A stretch of 64,000 nucleotides of DNA from Hygrocybe punicea (Eukaryota; Basidiomycota; Agaricomycetes; Agaricales; Hygrophoraceae): the NCBI GenBank assembly GCA_963556145.1, contig OY744466.1, positions 4,588,001-4,652,000 on the forward strand. The letters are read 5' to 3'. Within the stretch, counting starts at the first letter, position 1. Each line of letters begins with the position of its first letter. The position numbers and the translations under genes were made by a program. A model generated the notes under the pieces. The model ran no database searches. It saw only the letters and a list, made by a program, of their open reading frames with translations, and was not told where the DNA came from. Shown here piece by piece: positions 45,093 through 57,195 of the stretch.

Positions 45093-48000
45093 TAGTGATG
45101 GTCAGGTTCAGTTCGGTTTGGTTCAGGCCTGAAAATTCTGAACCTTGAACTGAACCTTAGGTTCGGTTCAGCATAGAGCCTGAACCCTGAACCGAACCTT
45201 AGGTTCAGGTTCACCCAGGTTCGGTTCAGGTTCACCCTGGCCTGAACTCGAACCAAACTTTTTTCAAAACAGATTTTGCAACAAACAATAATATTTCAGT
45301 CTTCAGAACACATTTTCGTAGCCAGTACCTTAACAATAAGCAAAAATTGATAGCATATTACTCATCATCATTCTCCTCCGAGGTGTCATTCAACCCCACA
45401 TCATCCCATAAATTCTTCAAGTGGGCAACAGCTTCCTGAGCGGCAGCAATGTGCCCATTTCGATAGGCACTCTTTAGCAGCTGTAAGCTCTCAAAGCTTT
45501 CTGCCGAGAGTTTATTATGGCGAATAGTTGCTGTTAGCCCTCCACTAGAAAAGGCTCGTTCAGAAGGTATGGCCGACCCCTGAATCGCTAAGTAATCCCA
45601 CGCCACTCGAGAGAGAGTTGGGAATTGTAAAGTATGATGCTGCCAATGAAAACATTAAGCCTCCGAAGCAACAGGCCAAAGCAATTTGAATCAAATACAT
45701 ACTCCCCACCACAAGACTATGTTCTCAACGTGCTCCAGAGGGCTTGTGAGGTACATCTTGAGCTCTTCGCAAGGGCCATTCTTGGCACGATCAGCCTCGT
45801 GACGAGCTTTTACAGCCGCACGCATCCACGAAGATCCATATTGCGCTTTTCCAGCCCCTGTTGGTAATATTAGCCATCATTTTGAAAGTGACAGTATTCG
45901 TACCGGGCATTGATGCAACATCACAGGCAAAATCAGATGGAACATAGTATGTATCAAACTGCAAGAGTCTGAGCAAGTTTGAGACACTAGCAAGGAAGAG
46001 AAACGCACCACTTTTTCGAGAGAATGCAAGCCCATTTCATAGTATTCAGGATCCCATTTCGCCTCGGCATATGCAAGCTTAATGTTGGGATTGAGAACTA
46101 GAAAGATGAGTTAGTATCATTACACATAGTTGAACAATCTCGAACCCAAACATATGAAGTAAGCATTCGTATCATCCACTTTCCTATACCATTTCCGGAG
46201 GTTCGCTAACCCAGCATCTATGGCAACGTGTACCTCTTCAAACTTCTCATGTTTCACCATATTCTCCCAAGATTCTTGCATGAATTCCAAGACTGGTATT
46301 GTTCACCACACAGTAGGATTTCGTGAGCTCGAGAAGGTTTGTTGGGCATTCGCAGGCTCCTAAATCAATGTTTAAGCATAAAGCCATCAGTAAGAGAGTT
46401 GAGAGCGACAAACCTGGAGAACCTCATGTATCAACTCAATCTTTTCCCAGTCCTTTCGGTACAGGCGAAAGTCGGAATAAGACTTATACTGCAAGTCGGG
46501 AACTTTATCAGAGTCATCCACCAACTGAACAAATCGGTTAACACCCTACGACTGCAGCTTTAGCTTATGTCATTGATAGCAATGGAACAAACCAATTCAC
46601 ATGTTTGAGATTGAGGAGACGATCTAGGCACTGATACAGCGATGCCCAACGAGTACGAATCCAGTTTAGAAGTTGCAGCTTTGGAACATCTACCTCAGCG
46701 CAACACTGTTTGAAAAAGACCCTTGCTTGAGGTGATTTGCGAATCTGAGAATGATGATGGGAATTCATTCACCCATTTGTTAGTCGAAGACATACCTGGG
46801 AAATGAGGGCAAGGGCCTTGCCCACCGTGTCGCCAGCATCAACATTTACATCATCTTTGGCATCCACATCTGTACCACCCAGTCTGGCTAGGTCCTCATC
46901 GAGGCGATCAAGGTCGATATCGTCGTCGTCTGTGCTAGTATTCTTGATCACACGCTGAACCTTTTTCAAGAGCGCCTGGACAGAAGTAGGAGCTACTTCT
47001 TTGATGAAACGCCCAGCCGCAAGGTTGATGGCGTGCTCCATGCATCTGTATTATCATTTAGGGATCAATGAGCACGTAGACAAGTAATATTCACTTGCCT
47101 GATCCTTCGTTCGCCAGGTTCCCATCGCTTTTGGAGTGGATCAATAAGTTTACCCAACTCAATCATTGCTCGATCATTATTGGATGCATTATCAGATGTC
47201 AGCCATCCAACCTATGCAGCGTTAGTTACAATAACACACTGGTATGTGAATACTCACTTTACCACGCAGTTCATAATGGTCGATGACACAGAGAAGGATA
47301 TTTGCAATGTTGGCACCAGAGTGGTTGCCATCTATCGCCGTGAAAGCAAGTTGGTCAGTTCTGAGTTCCCATTCCTCAAGACGTTCGGCGGGTGCCGTGA
47401 TGTAATGTCCAGTAACAGACAAAAATGGATCACCAGTTTGCGACGTCCATGAGTCAAAGGTGAGGGACACTTGACCAGGTATATCCTGCAGAGCAACATC
47501 TATCAATGGAACAAAAGATATATGCTACAGACAACAGCACACCTTGAGATGCGCTTTCAAACGTGCCTCAGCCATGGTGGCTCGGTCAACAATTTCAGCG
47601 CGTAACTTCTTTCGGTATGGAAAATCTTTATCGGACAAAGTGGGGCAGAGATATGCGACGAGTCGTCGGAAGGGGCCTTTGTCAATCAGTTGAAATGCCT
47701 AAGGTGACAATAAATAGTTAGCAAAGACTCATTGTCAATGAAGATTCAAAATGACGAGGAACATGACATCACCTTGTCCTCACAAACAATAAGTTCCACA
47801 ATGTAATCCAGCAAGCCGTTGGTCGTGAATGCAGTAATCTTTTGTTGATATACGAAGGAGCCATTGAGTGTGGTTTGTGCGAGAGCGTCACTACTCTTAT
47901 CCCTACTAAGGGCTCGCGGATGGGCTGCGATGTTCATACGCCTACAACGTTCCTTGTACACTTCAACATGATCGGCATGACTACAGATTGATGTCAGCAG

Positions 48001-49620
48001 ATCATTAATAGCATCGAAGAAAAGAACGGACCGCGCAATGTGCATGCGCATGCGCAACGAGGAAATGCCCCCTGTCAAGAAACATAGCTTCTTCGGCAAC
48101 AATTTCCCCCTGCGACTGATCAGAATCAAATAACTAGTAAAGTAAAGTCCGTACTTGCAGACACGACACCAGTGTCCTGCCTCCTTTTTGCCAGTTTCCA
48201 CATTCATTTGGTCGAGAGCATGTTCAAAGATTGTGCGCACATCAGCCGTGCGGTCACTTTGAGTGCGGAAACTGGCCTACATGCATGCAGACATCAGTCA
48301 TGGAGGAACAAAGAGTCACAAAACCTGCTCACCTGGCGATCAAGATCACCCATTGCTTTGGTTTCTAAGTACGCCTCATCAGTATCCTCGTTGTCACCGT
48401 CAACATCATCAACCGCTTCCGTCTCAGCACCATCCTCGTCATCCTCGTCATCTGCATCAACCAAAGGAGGGTACTCATCCTCATCCACGTCAACCATCAC
48501 CACAGGGCTTTCATTTTCTTTATCACTGTCAGAGCTATCGATAATCTTGCGAGTGCAAGGCTGAGCAGCAGGCTGATCAGCCGCCTTGCGTTTAACACCA
48601 GTCCTCATCGATTCCACATTGTTGGGGTCTCGAACCTTTGTCGACAGATGTAACACATGCTGGGGACGACGAGATCCAGCAATCTTGGGCACGGAAGGTC
48701 CCAAATATGGGCGCAGATCAGAGTGAGGAGCAACTGGTGCACCGGCAGCAGATGGAGCAGAAATCGGAGTAGTGTCGTCCACATCATGGTAGAAAATGAT
48801 GTCGGCAGCATCGAGCAGAGCGCCATCTGGGCCTACAGCACACCCAGACATGAGTGAATACTTTTTGGACGAAATAAGGTAAGAGTGCATCTACCTTTAT
48901 ACCTGGTATGCCAGGCACATTGGCCCCGTGGATTGCTAGAATAGATTGAAATATCCACACACTAGAACAAGGACATGGCGATGAGTTGTCATGAAACAGG
49001 TATGAAGAAGAAAGAAACTTACAAGACTGGAAAGGATGGGCGCGAGGTTAAGAGCAACGGGGTTGAAGCAATCGCGAGGGAAGCGGATAATCTGTTAAAA
49101 GGAGTCAGATCAAGAGCAATGGGGTAAAAGATATTGCGACACAAGCGGGAAATCTTGGTCAAACAAGGAATAAATCAAAAATGAAGAACTCACCGCCATT
49201 GGCCACCGTGCTAGGCTATGCAGCTGCTAAGCCAGAGATGGCCTCATCATTGACAATTCGTGGAGGTTAGCATGGATAAGAGCATGGATAAGGATAAATG
49301 GGTGGCTGAGACATACCTTGGCGATGTCAAGAGGGGATAATGGATGGTGGAATCTGCGCGAGAGACTCAATCACTCATATCACGTGTCAATAAACAACAA
49401 CGCGTTTGATCACAGTTGATCGCATTTGGACGCATTTGGACAAATGCCAGATAGGTTCGAATGGGTTTGAACGGGTTCGGACAGGTTCAGGTGGACCCGA
49501 ACCTTGAACTGAACTATAGGTTTGGTTCAATGCGGAGGGAGAACCCTGAACTGAACTTAGGTGCAGTTCAGGCAGGTTCAGGTTTGAACCTGGGTTCAGA
49601 ACCGAACCAGCCCATCACTA
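45093..49620 (-). mobile_element. Complete 4.5 kb hAT transposon with exact 8-bp target duplication
   Basis: Terminal inverted repeats TAGTGATGG (45093-45101) and CCATCACTA-type (to 49620) are flanked by identical AATGAAAT at 45085-45092 and 49621-49628. Subterminal zones (45105-45260 and 49450-49615) are filled with GGTTCAG/CTGAACC and GGTTCGG motifs, likely transposase-binding sites. The interior carries one spliced transposase gene on the minus strand. The perfect target duplication means no large rearrangement since insertion. Confidence 0.9.
45358..48851 (-). pseudogene. hAT-family transposase, multi-exon, one nonsense codon
   Basis: ATG at 48851 (MSGCAVGPDGALLD) starts an acidic N-terminal region. 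A BED-type finger follows (WCRVCK, then HIAR and HADHVEVYKERC, 48200-47930). The first catalytic Asp is in SLTFDSWTS (near 47470) and the second in TSDNASNND (near 47190), with the CMEHAINLAA CxxH motif near 47035. Then come NWIRTRWASLYQCLDRLL (near 46650) and the C-terminal dimerisation domain WDYLAIQGSAIPSERAFSSGG (near 45590). Exons are separated by many short introns. TGA at 46303-46305 interrupts the frame between RNPTVW and TIPVLEF, where Arg is expected. Otherwise the protein looks complete, so the element was recently active but is now probably defective. Confidence 0.85.
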
Positions 49621-49658
49621 AATGAAATTCTAAGAATATATTTGAGTAATCGTTCAAG

Positions 49659-50211
49659 TTACAGCCGATTCGGAAATCGATGACCTTTTTTTTTTTTGTA
49701 ACTTTTTTTTTTGAGACCAGCAACCACTGGGCCAGCTGTATTACCATAACCATGTCATGTGACACCAAGAGAATTGCTGAAATCACATTGAAATTCAAGT
49801 TATAAATTCATTGAGGGACATATGAGAAATGTGGAGCCTATAAAAATTGGAATGTGGCTAGGTGAAGGGCTAAATTATTTTTTGGTGGTGTATTCAAGGA
49901 TGACATGGATTTTTGGTGTCCAAAACATGACTTGTGGCCTGAAATTGGCACCAAAAATATTTAATACACCACCAAAAAATAATTTAGCCCTTCACCTAGC
50001 CACATTCCAATTTTTATAGGCTCCACATTTCTCATATGTCCCTCAATGAATTTATAACTTGAATTTCAATGTGATTTCAGCAATTCTCTTGGTGTCACAT
50101 GACATGGACAGTTATGGTAATACAGCTGGCCCGGTGGTTGCCAGTCTCAAACAAAAAAGTTACAAAAAAAAAAAAAGTTGATTTGGTCATCCATTTCTGA
50201 ATCAGCTGTAA
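49659..50211. mobile_element. 553-bp hairpin MITE flanked by TA (Tc1/mariner-like)
   Basis: Left arm 49659-49894 and right arm 49963-50211 are inverted copies, about 240 bp each, around a 68-bp spacer. Ends are CAG...CTG inside flanking TA dinucleotides (TACAGCCGATTC / GAATCAGCTGTA), as in Tc1/mariner elements. Poly(T)/poly(A) runs in the arms differ in length. No transposase. It would fold into one long hairpin as RNA or single-stranded DNA. Confidence 0.85.
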
Positions 50212-50221
50212 TTCAGTGTAA

Positions 50222-53200
50222 CTAGGTTTAGGACCCATGTAGGGAGGTGATAATCCTGTGAACCACGGGATCTAAAGTGCTAGGAAGAAAAGTTACATTT
50301 ATTGGAGTACAGAATATAAAATAAGCTAATCTAATAATACTTCAGGATATACAATATTCTTTGTGGTTGGAGATGGTAATTTAGGATCCCAAATTATTTT
50401 TAAACTATTGACTGACGTAGCTCGAGAAACTGCAACATAGAATTGGCCATGAGCAAAAGGAGGAGTTCTAAAGTCCAAACCAGCAAGTTTGAGAGATTGA
50501 CCCTGAGCTTTATTGATGGTCATGACAAAAGCAAGAGACAATGCAAATTGAAAGCGAGAAAATTGAAAAGGAAGTTGAGCATCTGAAGGTTCTATCTTCA
50601 AGTGAGGAATGAAGACATGCTTGCCAGCATGATCACCAGTGAGGAGACAAATTTCAATGACACGATTAGCAAAGCGAGTTACTATGCCCCTGTAACCATT
50701 ACATACGCCTTGTTGAGGATTGAGATTGCGCAAAACCATGACAGGAACACCAACTTTGAGAGCCAGCTTTGCAACAGGCATTCCAGAGAGATTTATGCTG
50801 TTAAGATATTCTGCAGGATACATGACATCTTGATTGCCAGTATCTTTAATTGTATCAACACTGTGGAAAATCTTTTCTTGGCCTGGAAAGTCTGTGAGTA
50901 TCCTCTTGTTTAACTCATGGATGTCATCATTGCGAGCTGAGAGGATGGAGCACTCTGCAAAGTAGGCATCAGAAGGATGAGGGAGGAGGTTTATGCCAGG
51001 GTAAATGTGAGTGATGAGAGCCTTGACTGTGTTTTGTGGGAGCTGGAATTTAGGCGGGATGTTGACATTGTTGACATTGTCAGTGTGTTTCCCACTACCG
51101 ACTTCCAGCTGCCACTTGGCAAAGTCATTCTCCTCCTGGTCTCCTTGCATGAGGCGCATGTTGGTGTTGAGTTTCAAGACCTTGAGCTCCTCCCAAATCC
51201 TGGACCGCTGAAGACATGCACCTACAATCCGAGGACGTGACCCCTTGATGACAATAGGCAGGATCTGCTTCCAGTCACCACCAAAGATGACAGAGATCCC
51301 TCCAAAGATCTTGTTGGAGTTGAGAATATCCTGGAGAGTTCTATCGAGAGCCTCCACAGCATGGCGATGCTGCATGGTGATCTCATCAATGATGATGTGA
51401 TCAGTTGCTCTGAACAGGTCTGCCTCAAGAGAATTCTTTGAGATATTGCATATGGAGTCTTCATGGAGGATGATGGGAATCTTGCAATGGGAATGAGTGG
51501 TGTGACCTCCGATGAGCAGGAGAGCAGCAATGCCAGATGAAGCAGTACACAGCACGATCTTTGCCTGGGAATGGAGTGCGTAGCAAAGAGTATTGTATAT
51601 GTAGGTCTTGCCAGTTCCACCAGAGCCATGAAGGAAGTAGCACTGTCCAGAGCGGGTAGTAACTGCTTACATGATATCATCAAATGCAGCATGTTGATCT
51701 GGATTGAGGGTAGGGATACGTGCTTGGGCAAGAGCAGCCTGCTGTTCTGGATCATAGTCTCTTTGTTCCAAGATAAGGTGATTTCTGAACTGCTGATCCC
51801 AATCCTCTTGTGGCTCAGGCATAGGGTCATAGTCCTTCAAAGATTTTCCCCTGAACCTCAACATGCACTCGATGAGATACAGGCCATAATCATAGACCTG
51901 GTTGTCACTCGGTTCCTGAATGCCTCTATGAATGAAGAGCATGCTTCAAGTCATTGCAGATGTGCTCCCTGAACTGGTCCCAAAGAAGTTCTGGCTGAGC
52001 TGGAGCTGCTGGACTGCAATCACAGAGGATGGTGACAAAGAGGTGGTGGAGCTGAGAACCTGTTTGCATGATGCTGGCCTCATTGAGACACTGAATCCAC
52101 TCCTGATCATCCTCAAGAAGACCCAATGCAAGGCAAGCCTGCTTGAATGTAGGATGAACAACACCATCAACTGTGCGCAGGTGCTCAAAAGAGGTGGCAC
52201 CCTTGACTGAAGTGAGGAGGAGGTGAAGGTAGAAGCATTCACCGGAAGTTGGATGAGCATAGTACATTCTCCCAATTGCAAAGCCTTTTTTTTGGACAGT
52301 CCACATATGCTTGGATTCATTCCAGACAAAGTTCCCAGGGAAGTCCTGGTAAAGGATATTGTGAGCTACTTCATGAGCCTGATTGGCTTTAAAGTAGCCC
52401 ATGAGAGATGTATCCTTGGCACGGTCCAAGACTTCCTGCATGTTTTGGCCAGGTTCTGGAACATAAGTGACATTCTGTTGCAGAGGCAGGTGAACTTCAA
52501 GCCGATAGACAGGAGAAAACTCTTCATGAGTTCTGAAGTGGACTATACACCAAAAGGCCTCACATGAGCAGACATAGCGAGCATCAAGGTACAGCTGAAC
52601 CTCATCCTGGGCTGTGCCAAACTGCATGGTGGTACGGTCATGTCCCTTGTAGACATACTTGTAAATGTACTTTATGGACTTTATGGAAAAGACCGACTCC
52701 AGGTTTACGTGGCACTTATAGCGATAGAGGAACCAGGGGGAGTAAGGAACGATCCAGCGATTGTCAACCTCTTTGCCTCTGACAATGTGCTTCCTGCCAT
52801 CATCCCTCCTCCTGTAAGTGGCATATGAATCCTCAGAGAGGGTGGTTGCCTCACGAAACTCCTTTGGAAAACCCTTTGAGCACTTGCCATCCTTCATGCA
52901 GGGTGCATTTGGGTTAGCTGGGCCACAGGGACCATGGACCATGTGCTTGCAGACCAAGTCATAGAGCTCAGGTTGAGTGTCTTTGTCAGGAAACTCAGCT
53001 GAAATCATGCTGTTGATCTCCTCTGGAGTGTGGAGCTTGTGATCATGATCGAGGAAGATGATCATGTGCATGTGAGGCAAACCCCTCTTTTGGAACTCAA
53101 TGGTCCAGACCTGACCAACAGCAGCACCAAGGACATGACGTTTGTGTATATCATCCAGCAATTGAGCTGCCTTGGCTCTGAAGACACGGGTGACCAAATC

Positions 53201-55230
53201 TGGTCTATCTGCTGCTGTCTGTCCAGGAAGTAGCTCTCTTGTAATCTCTGGCCACTTTGGATCTGCTGTCATGGTCAAGAAAAAATCGGCACCTCCAAAA
53301 TAGCGATTTATGGCAAGGGCATCCTGGAGATTCTGAACCATAACACGAGTGCCACCAGTGAATGAAGAGGGAAGGATGAGACGCTTTCCCCTTTCTTGAC
53401 CATCAACATAAGGATTTTGAGTGACAGCATGTGCAAGATCACTATACACCTCTGAGTGGATTTTATCTTGATTATGTCTGAACCAATTGAGGGAATATTG
53501 CTCTGCAGATGCCCAAGAATCTACAATGTACTCCTGAAAGAGATTGCATGCCTTGAAAATGTGGTTTGATTCATTTTGATGGGGATGCAGACGGTAGGCA
53601 AAGTACTCTATCATGGAGAGTTTTTTACATCTCCTGACAGCAACCACATGACCATCTCCTGGCTCCTGACTATCATCATGACCACGTTCAAGCAATTTAT
53701 GCCAACCCAGCTGGCCAGTAGGGAAGAGCAAGACAAGATGTAGAGACTGGTACATGGGACTCATGTCATTAATGCGCTTTAGACCACCACCTCTCCTGTG
53801 GAGGATAATATCACGGGGCTCCATTGTTTTATCACCTTCACCGGGAACTATGACTGCTATCTCCCTGTTTTGTGCACCAGGAAGATTGTAATGACGCTGG
53901 TCACAGTCTTTGTCAAAGTGGAGAAGGATCCTGCAATCCTGGTTAGGTTGCATGTGGGCTGTGAGTTCCAATGCTTGCTTGTAAAGGGCAACTGAAGGGT
54001 GTTTATGATGGAGCATGTCCTGCAATAGATGCATCGTCCTGCGATCCAAGCCTGTATTTGCACGGTTATTCATGCGAATGTTGAGTGCCTGCACTGGATC
54101 CCAAATGTACAGCTGAGCATAGGCAGGCTGTCTCCCCTCTTGAGGTAGAAGAGAGCCAGTGAAGTGATGACAGGCACTATGTATTTTATAAACCCAGGGA
54201 CCAGCTCCTTGATTGACGGTGTGATCTATGTGAAGTTGCCTGCCAGCGTCCTGGCCAATGGAGGTCATTGCCAATGCTGAGTTATACTGTCTGATGTGAA
54301 CACGAAATTGTTTTGCTTGGTCATCATTATTATCGTAAAGGTGGCGCAACTCGGCAGGAGGTGGCTCAAGAGGAGGGAGAGAGACTTTGCCTTGGTAGCA
54401 ACACATGCCAAACTTGGGATTGTGGAGAGATGACTCTGCTAATCTCTCTGCAGCCCAGTGTAAGGCATTACAATTGTGGCAGATCACATTCATGTGCCCC
54501 AAGTCATGGACAATGATACTATTCTTATTGAAAGGACGGCATGCCTCTGGCAATTCAAGAGGAGGTGGTGGGGGTGGAGAAGGAGAAGGTTGCGGTGGAT
54601 GTGGTGGAGATGGATCTCTGGCTGTCACAAACTGTCTAATCGCCTCATATTGAGCAACTCGAACATTCTTACAAAGCCAGTGAGATTAACAACATTTTAA
54701 TAAAACTGCAGTAACTCACATCTGGAATCACAGGTCCAGCCCATGGCATAATGGGTCTTGGATTGGATGGGCCAGCAACAGCATTCTAAATATATTGTGA
54801 GAACGTGATCATGGCCATTCATTGCATAACTCACATTTGGATTCACATATTCCACCCATTGCACAGCAGGTCTCACAGTGGATGGGCCAGCGATGGCATT
54901 CTCTTGAACAGACTGGGTGGAAAGGTCAGCCAAAGGACTCAATTGATGTAAAATACACTACCTGGTAATGCAGCAGATGTGGTGTGGAAGGAGTTGGAGC
55001 AGGAGTCAGGGCAGGCAAAGGGTCCTGAGCAGGAGCCCTTCGTGGTGCTCTTCCATGCTGCTGCCGCCTGCCTGTTTGTAACAAAATGGCACTGGTAGCA
55101 GCTGCTTGTGCCCTTAAGTCATCTAAAGCCAGTCTGGCAGCAGCAGGAGAAGAAGTTGGTGGAGTGACAAAAGGGTCACCACCCTGGTAGGGGGGCACTT
55201 GAATTTGATTGACGAAGGGCAAATTTAAAG
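50222..55230 (-). mobile_element. RepHel Helitron (minus strand), 3' end defined, 5' end not
   Basis: On the minus strand the element ends in CCTAAACCTAG followed by T, the CTAG|T type of Helitron 3' terminus. It is preceded by an imperfect 8-bp hairpin (ATCCCGTG/CACAGGAT). The coding region for the Rep-helicase starts 104 bp inside. The 5' TC end was not located. It lies beyond about 55220, perhaps before 55510. A Pro/Ala-rich frame (54926-55222, minus) may be a 5' exon. The end abuts the MITE at 50211. Confidence 0.75.
50326..54690 (-). pseudogene. Helitron Rep/Pif1-helicase protein, frameshifted and interrupted
   Basis: The N-terminal 900-aa frame (54628-51926, likely continuing upstream to about 54690) contains the HUH nickase motif GLPHMHMIIFL and the Tyr motif IKYIYKYVYKG of the Rep domain. 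The C-terminal part has the Pif1-like SF1 helicase: Walker A GSGGTGKT near 51630, DEITMQH near 51370, GDWKQILP and final motifs FVMTINKAQGQS and YVAVSRA. A frameshift near 51940 separates DLKHAL from HRGIQEP, and TAA at 51667-51669 lies just before the Walker A block. The protein would nick and unwind DNA for rolling-circle transposition, but this copy cannot make it whole. Confidence 0.85.
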
Positions 55231-56055
55231 GCAGGATGGGTGGAGGTGGAAGGTCTGTTTGCTGAGGAATACAATGATGTACAGGACTGTCCAGCTGACG
55301 TTCATCATGCTCACTCTGACATGCAGCACTGCGAGGGGTTTGTTGGATGTTATTCCTGAATTTCAGATGTCATGACATGAGTGGGTGTTTATGATGCAAA
55401 CCATGGCACTTACATTGGGACAAAGAGGATAAAAGTCAATCAAAAATAAAATGTGATGTTCAGGTCAACAACCAATCCTGACACCAAAATCCAGGGTCCA
55501 GGGGGAGTGTTGATGTAACCTGTCTCTTGCGGAACTATCCGCTCTCTCTGATCAGCCAATCAGAGGTTAGAAACGGCAAGAGAGGAAGGTGATTCTTCAG
55601 CCAATTGGTCTGCAGTTGTGACGCTGCCCCAGTCAATGGAGTGACTACCGTTTGTTCTAGAGGTCAGCTGAAGATTGGTCCACTGAAGGGCACAATCCCA
55701 ACAGTTCAGACCAAATTTAAACTACTGACTACTGACTACCTATGGACCTATGGCTTTCTGGTCTGTGTCACAGGCACAGAACCCCGCCTAGCTCACCTTT
55801 GACTGGTGATATGTGTTGCACAAAAATGCTATCTACACTCCACTACCAAATAAGAGGGGGAACAGCAATAGGAAGGGCAGTTGAGAGTGGGGTGAAAGTT
55901 GGGGTTGGTGGTTATTGAAAGAGCCAGATACCCTGTCAAACATGAGGCTGCAGTGCCCCACTGTTTTCATGGGAATAATGTTTAAACTCCGCTTTTGGAC
56001 CAGAATTAACCTTTTATATTCTTGCTAAATCATCATTAAATAATAATTAATAAGT
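55231..56055. other. Gene-free stretch
   Basis: Mixed sequence including GGTCCAGGGGGAGTGTTGATGT near 55500 and a (TTAAA)n-like run ending at 56085. A possible Helitron 5' end or an LTR-like TGTTGATGT start was considered but not supported. Confidence 0.3.
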
Positions 56056-57075
56056 TCAATTAAATTAAATTAAATTAAATTAAATGTCAATATCATAGAA
56101 AATGAGCTACTACAGAGGGTACAGGCACAGTGTGGTGAGAGTGATGACAGGAGAGTGATGGGGGGTGGATGGGGGCTAAAGGAAGGGGCTGGAGGGGGGG
56201 AAAAGGAGGGAGGTGGAGGGGGTAGCCAGAACAGGCCAGGAAGGGAAGGGAAGCAAGGGTGAGGGTGGGGAATGGGTTGAGGGAGTGCAGGAGGGATGAA
56301 GGGAGGTAGAGATGGGCTGGATTTGGTGAGGAGAGGGCAGGGAGTCGGGGGTGAAGCCTGGCTGATCACTCCATGTCAATTCACCTCCAATACAGTCAAT
56401 AAAACTGAACACTCACCTGCAGCAGCAGGGGGTGGGTGCACCACATCCCCTGCCGCCCTCAGAACCCTCCCTGGTGCTCAGAAGCAGCCGAATCGTGTCC
56501 AGTTGGATCTGGGTGTTGGTGGGGCTGTGAGTGGGGATTGAGGGCCAATTGAGGGCCAAAAACTCACCTGTTGGGGCCTGAGGGCTCATAGAGGGACATG
56601 GGAAAGTTGTAGGCCAGCAGGGGCAACAGGGAGCTGGCAGGAGAGTCAGCAGTGGAAGAGGAGGCAGGTTGAACAGAAGAAGGTTTTGGGTTTGGCTGAG
56701 TGCAAACGCTTTGGCTATATATTTCAAACTCAGTCCGAATTTCAACCACAACTCTGGACCTCCCCCAATTTCTCTGCCTTCTGTAGCCTCAGAAACTTCA
56801 TTTGACCACTCCTTTTGGTGGGACAAAATGTTGCATACATAGTGTAGAATACCCCTATCATTTAGCGAAATTTCGGGTGCCAAATTGCAGCCACGGCACC
56901 ATAAACAGTGCCCATTCTGCCATAAATCCCCCACCTGCCAGCTCAAATCCAACCGGACCCCACCAAAAAATTTACAGGCCCCCCCAACAACCCCTGCCAC
57001 CCCCCACACCCAACTCTGCACCCATCCGACCAATGTGTCACCCACCCAACCGCCCCTCACTCTGCCTGGGAACAA
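56056..57075. repeat. Copy 1 of a 1.0 kb GC-rich dispersed repeat
   Basis: It opens with (AAATT)n, then ATGTCAATATCATA and ATGAGCTACTAC, then a strand-skewed G-rich tract (56160-56340). A palindrome-donor unit lies at 56411-56456. A TTGGCTATATATTTCAAACT block follows, and a C-rich end. Copy 2 (58100-59200) has the same parts in the same order about 2050 bp downstream. Confidence 0.75.
56411..56456 (-). other. GTGCAC palindrome joined to a splice donor (site 3)
   Basis: On the minus strand GGGGATGTGGTGCACCCACCCCC leads through GCTGCTGCAG directly into GTGAGT. Stems are imperfect. Confidence 0.5.
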
Positions 57076-57127
57076 AACTTGAACTCAGCTTATTGGTCAG
57101 CATTCGCCTAATCTGATTAACTACAGA

Positions 57128-57195
57128 CTAGGTTTAGGACCCGTGCAGGGAGGTGATAATCCCATGAAGCATGGGATCTAAAGTGCTAGGAAGAA
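57128..57195 (-). mobile_element. Second Helitron 3' terminus
   Basis: It matches the end at 50222 over about 65 bp: CTAG terminus flanked by T on the minus strand, and TTTAGGACCCRTG, GGGAGGTGATAATCC and GATCTAAAGTGCTAGGAAG in plus-strand order. Here the hairpin is perfect, ATCCCATG-CTT-CATGGGAT. The body would extend to higher coordinates. No Rep gene follows, so this is a non-autonomous copy or a stray end. Confidence 0.7.

Noticed and set aside
49568..50019. Short frames on both strands within the hairpin MITE
   Set aside because: They are mirror products of the inverted arms and have no transposase motifs.
55509..55560. TGTTGATGT start resembling an LTR
   Set aside because: No second copy, no CA end with target duplication, and no gag, protease or reverse transcriptase reading in the window.
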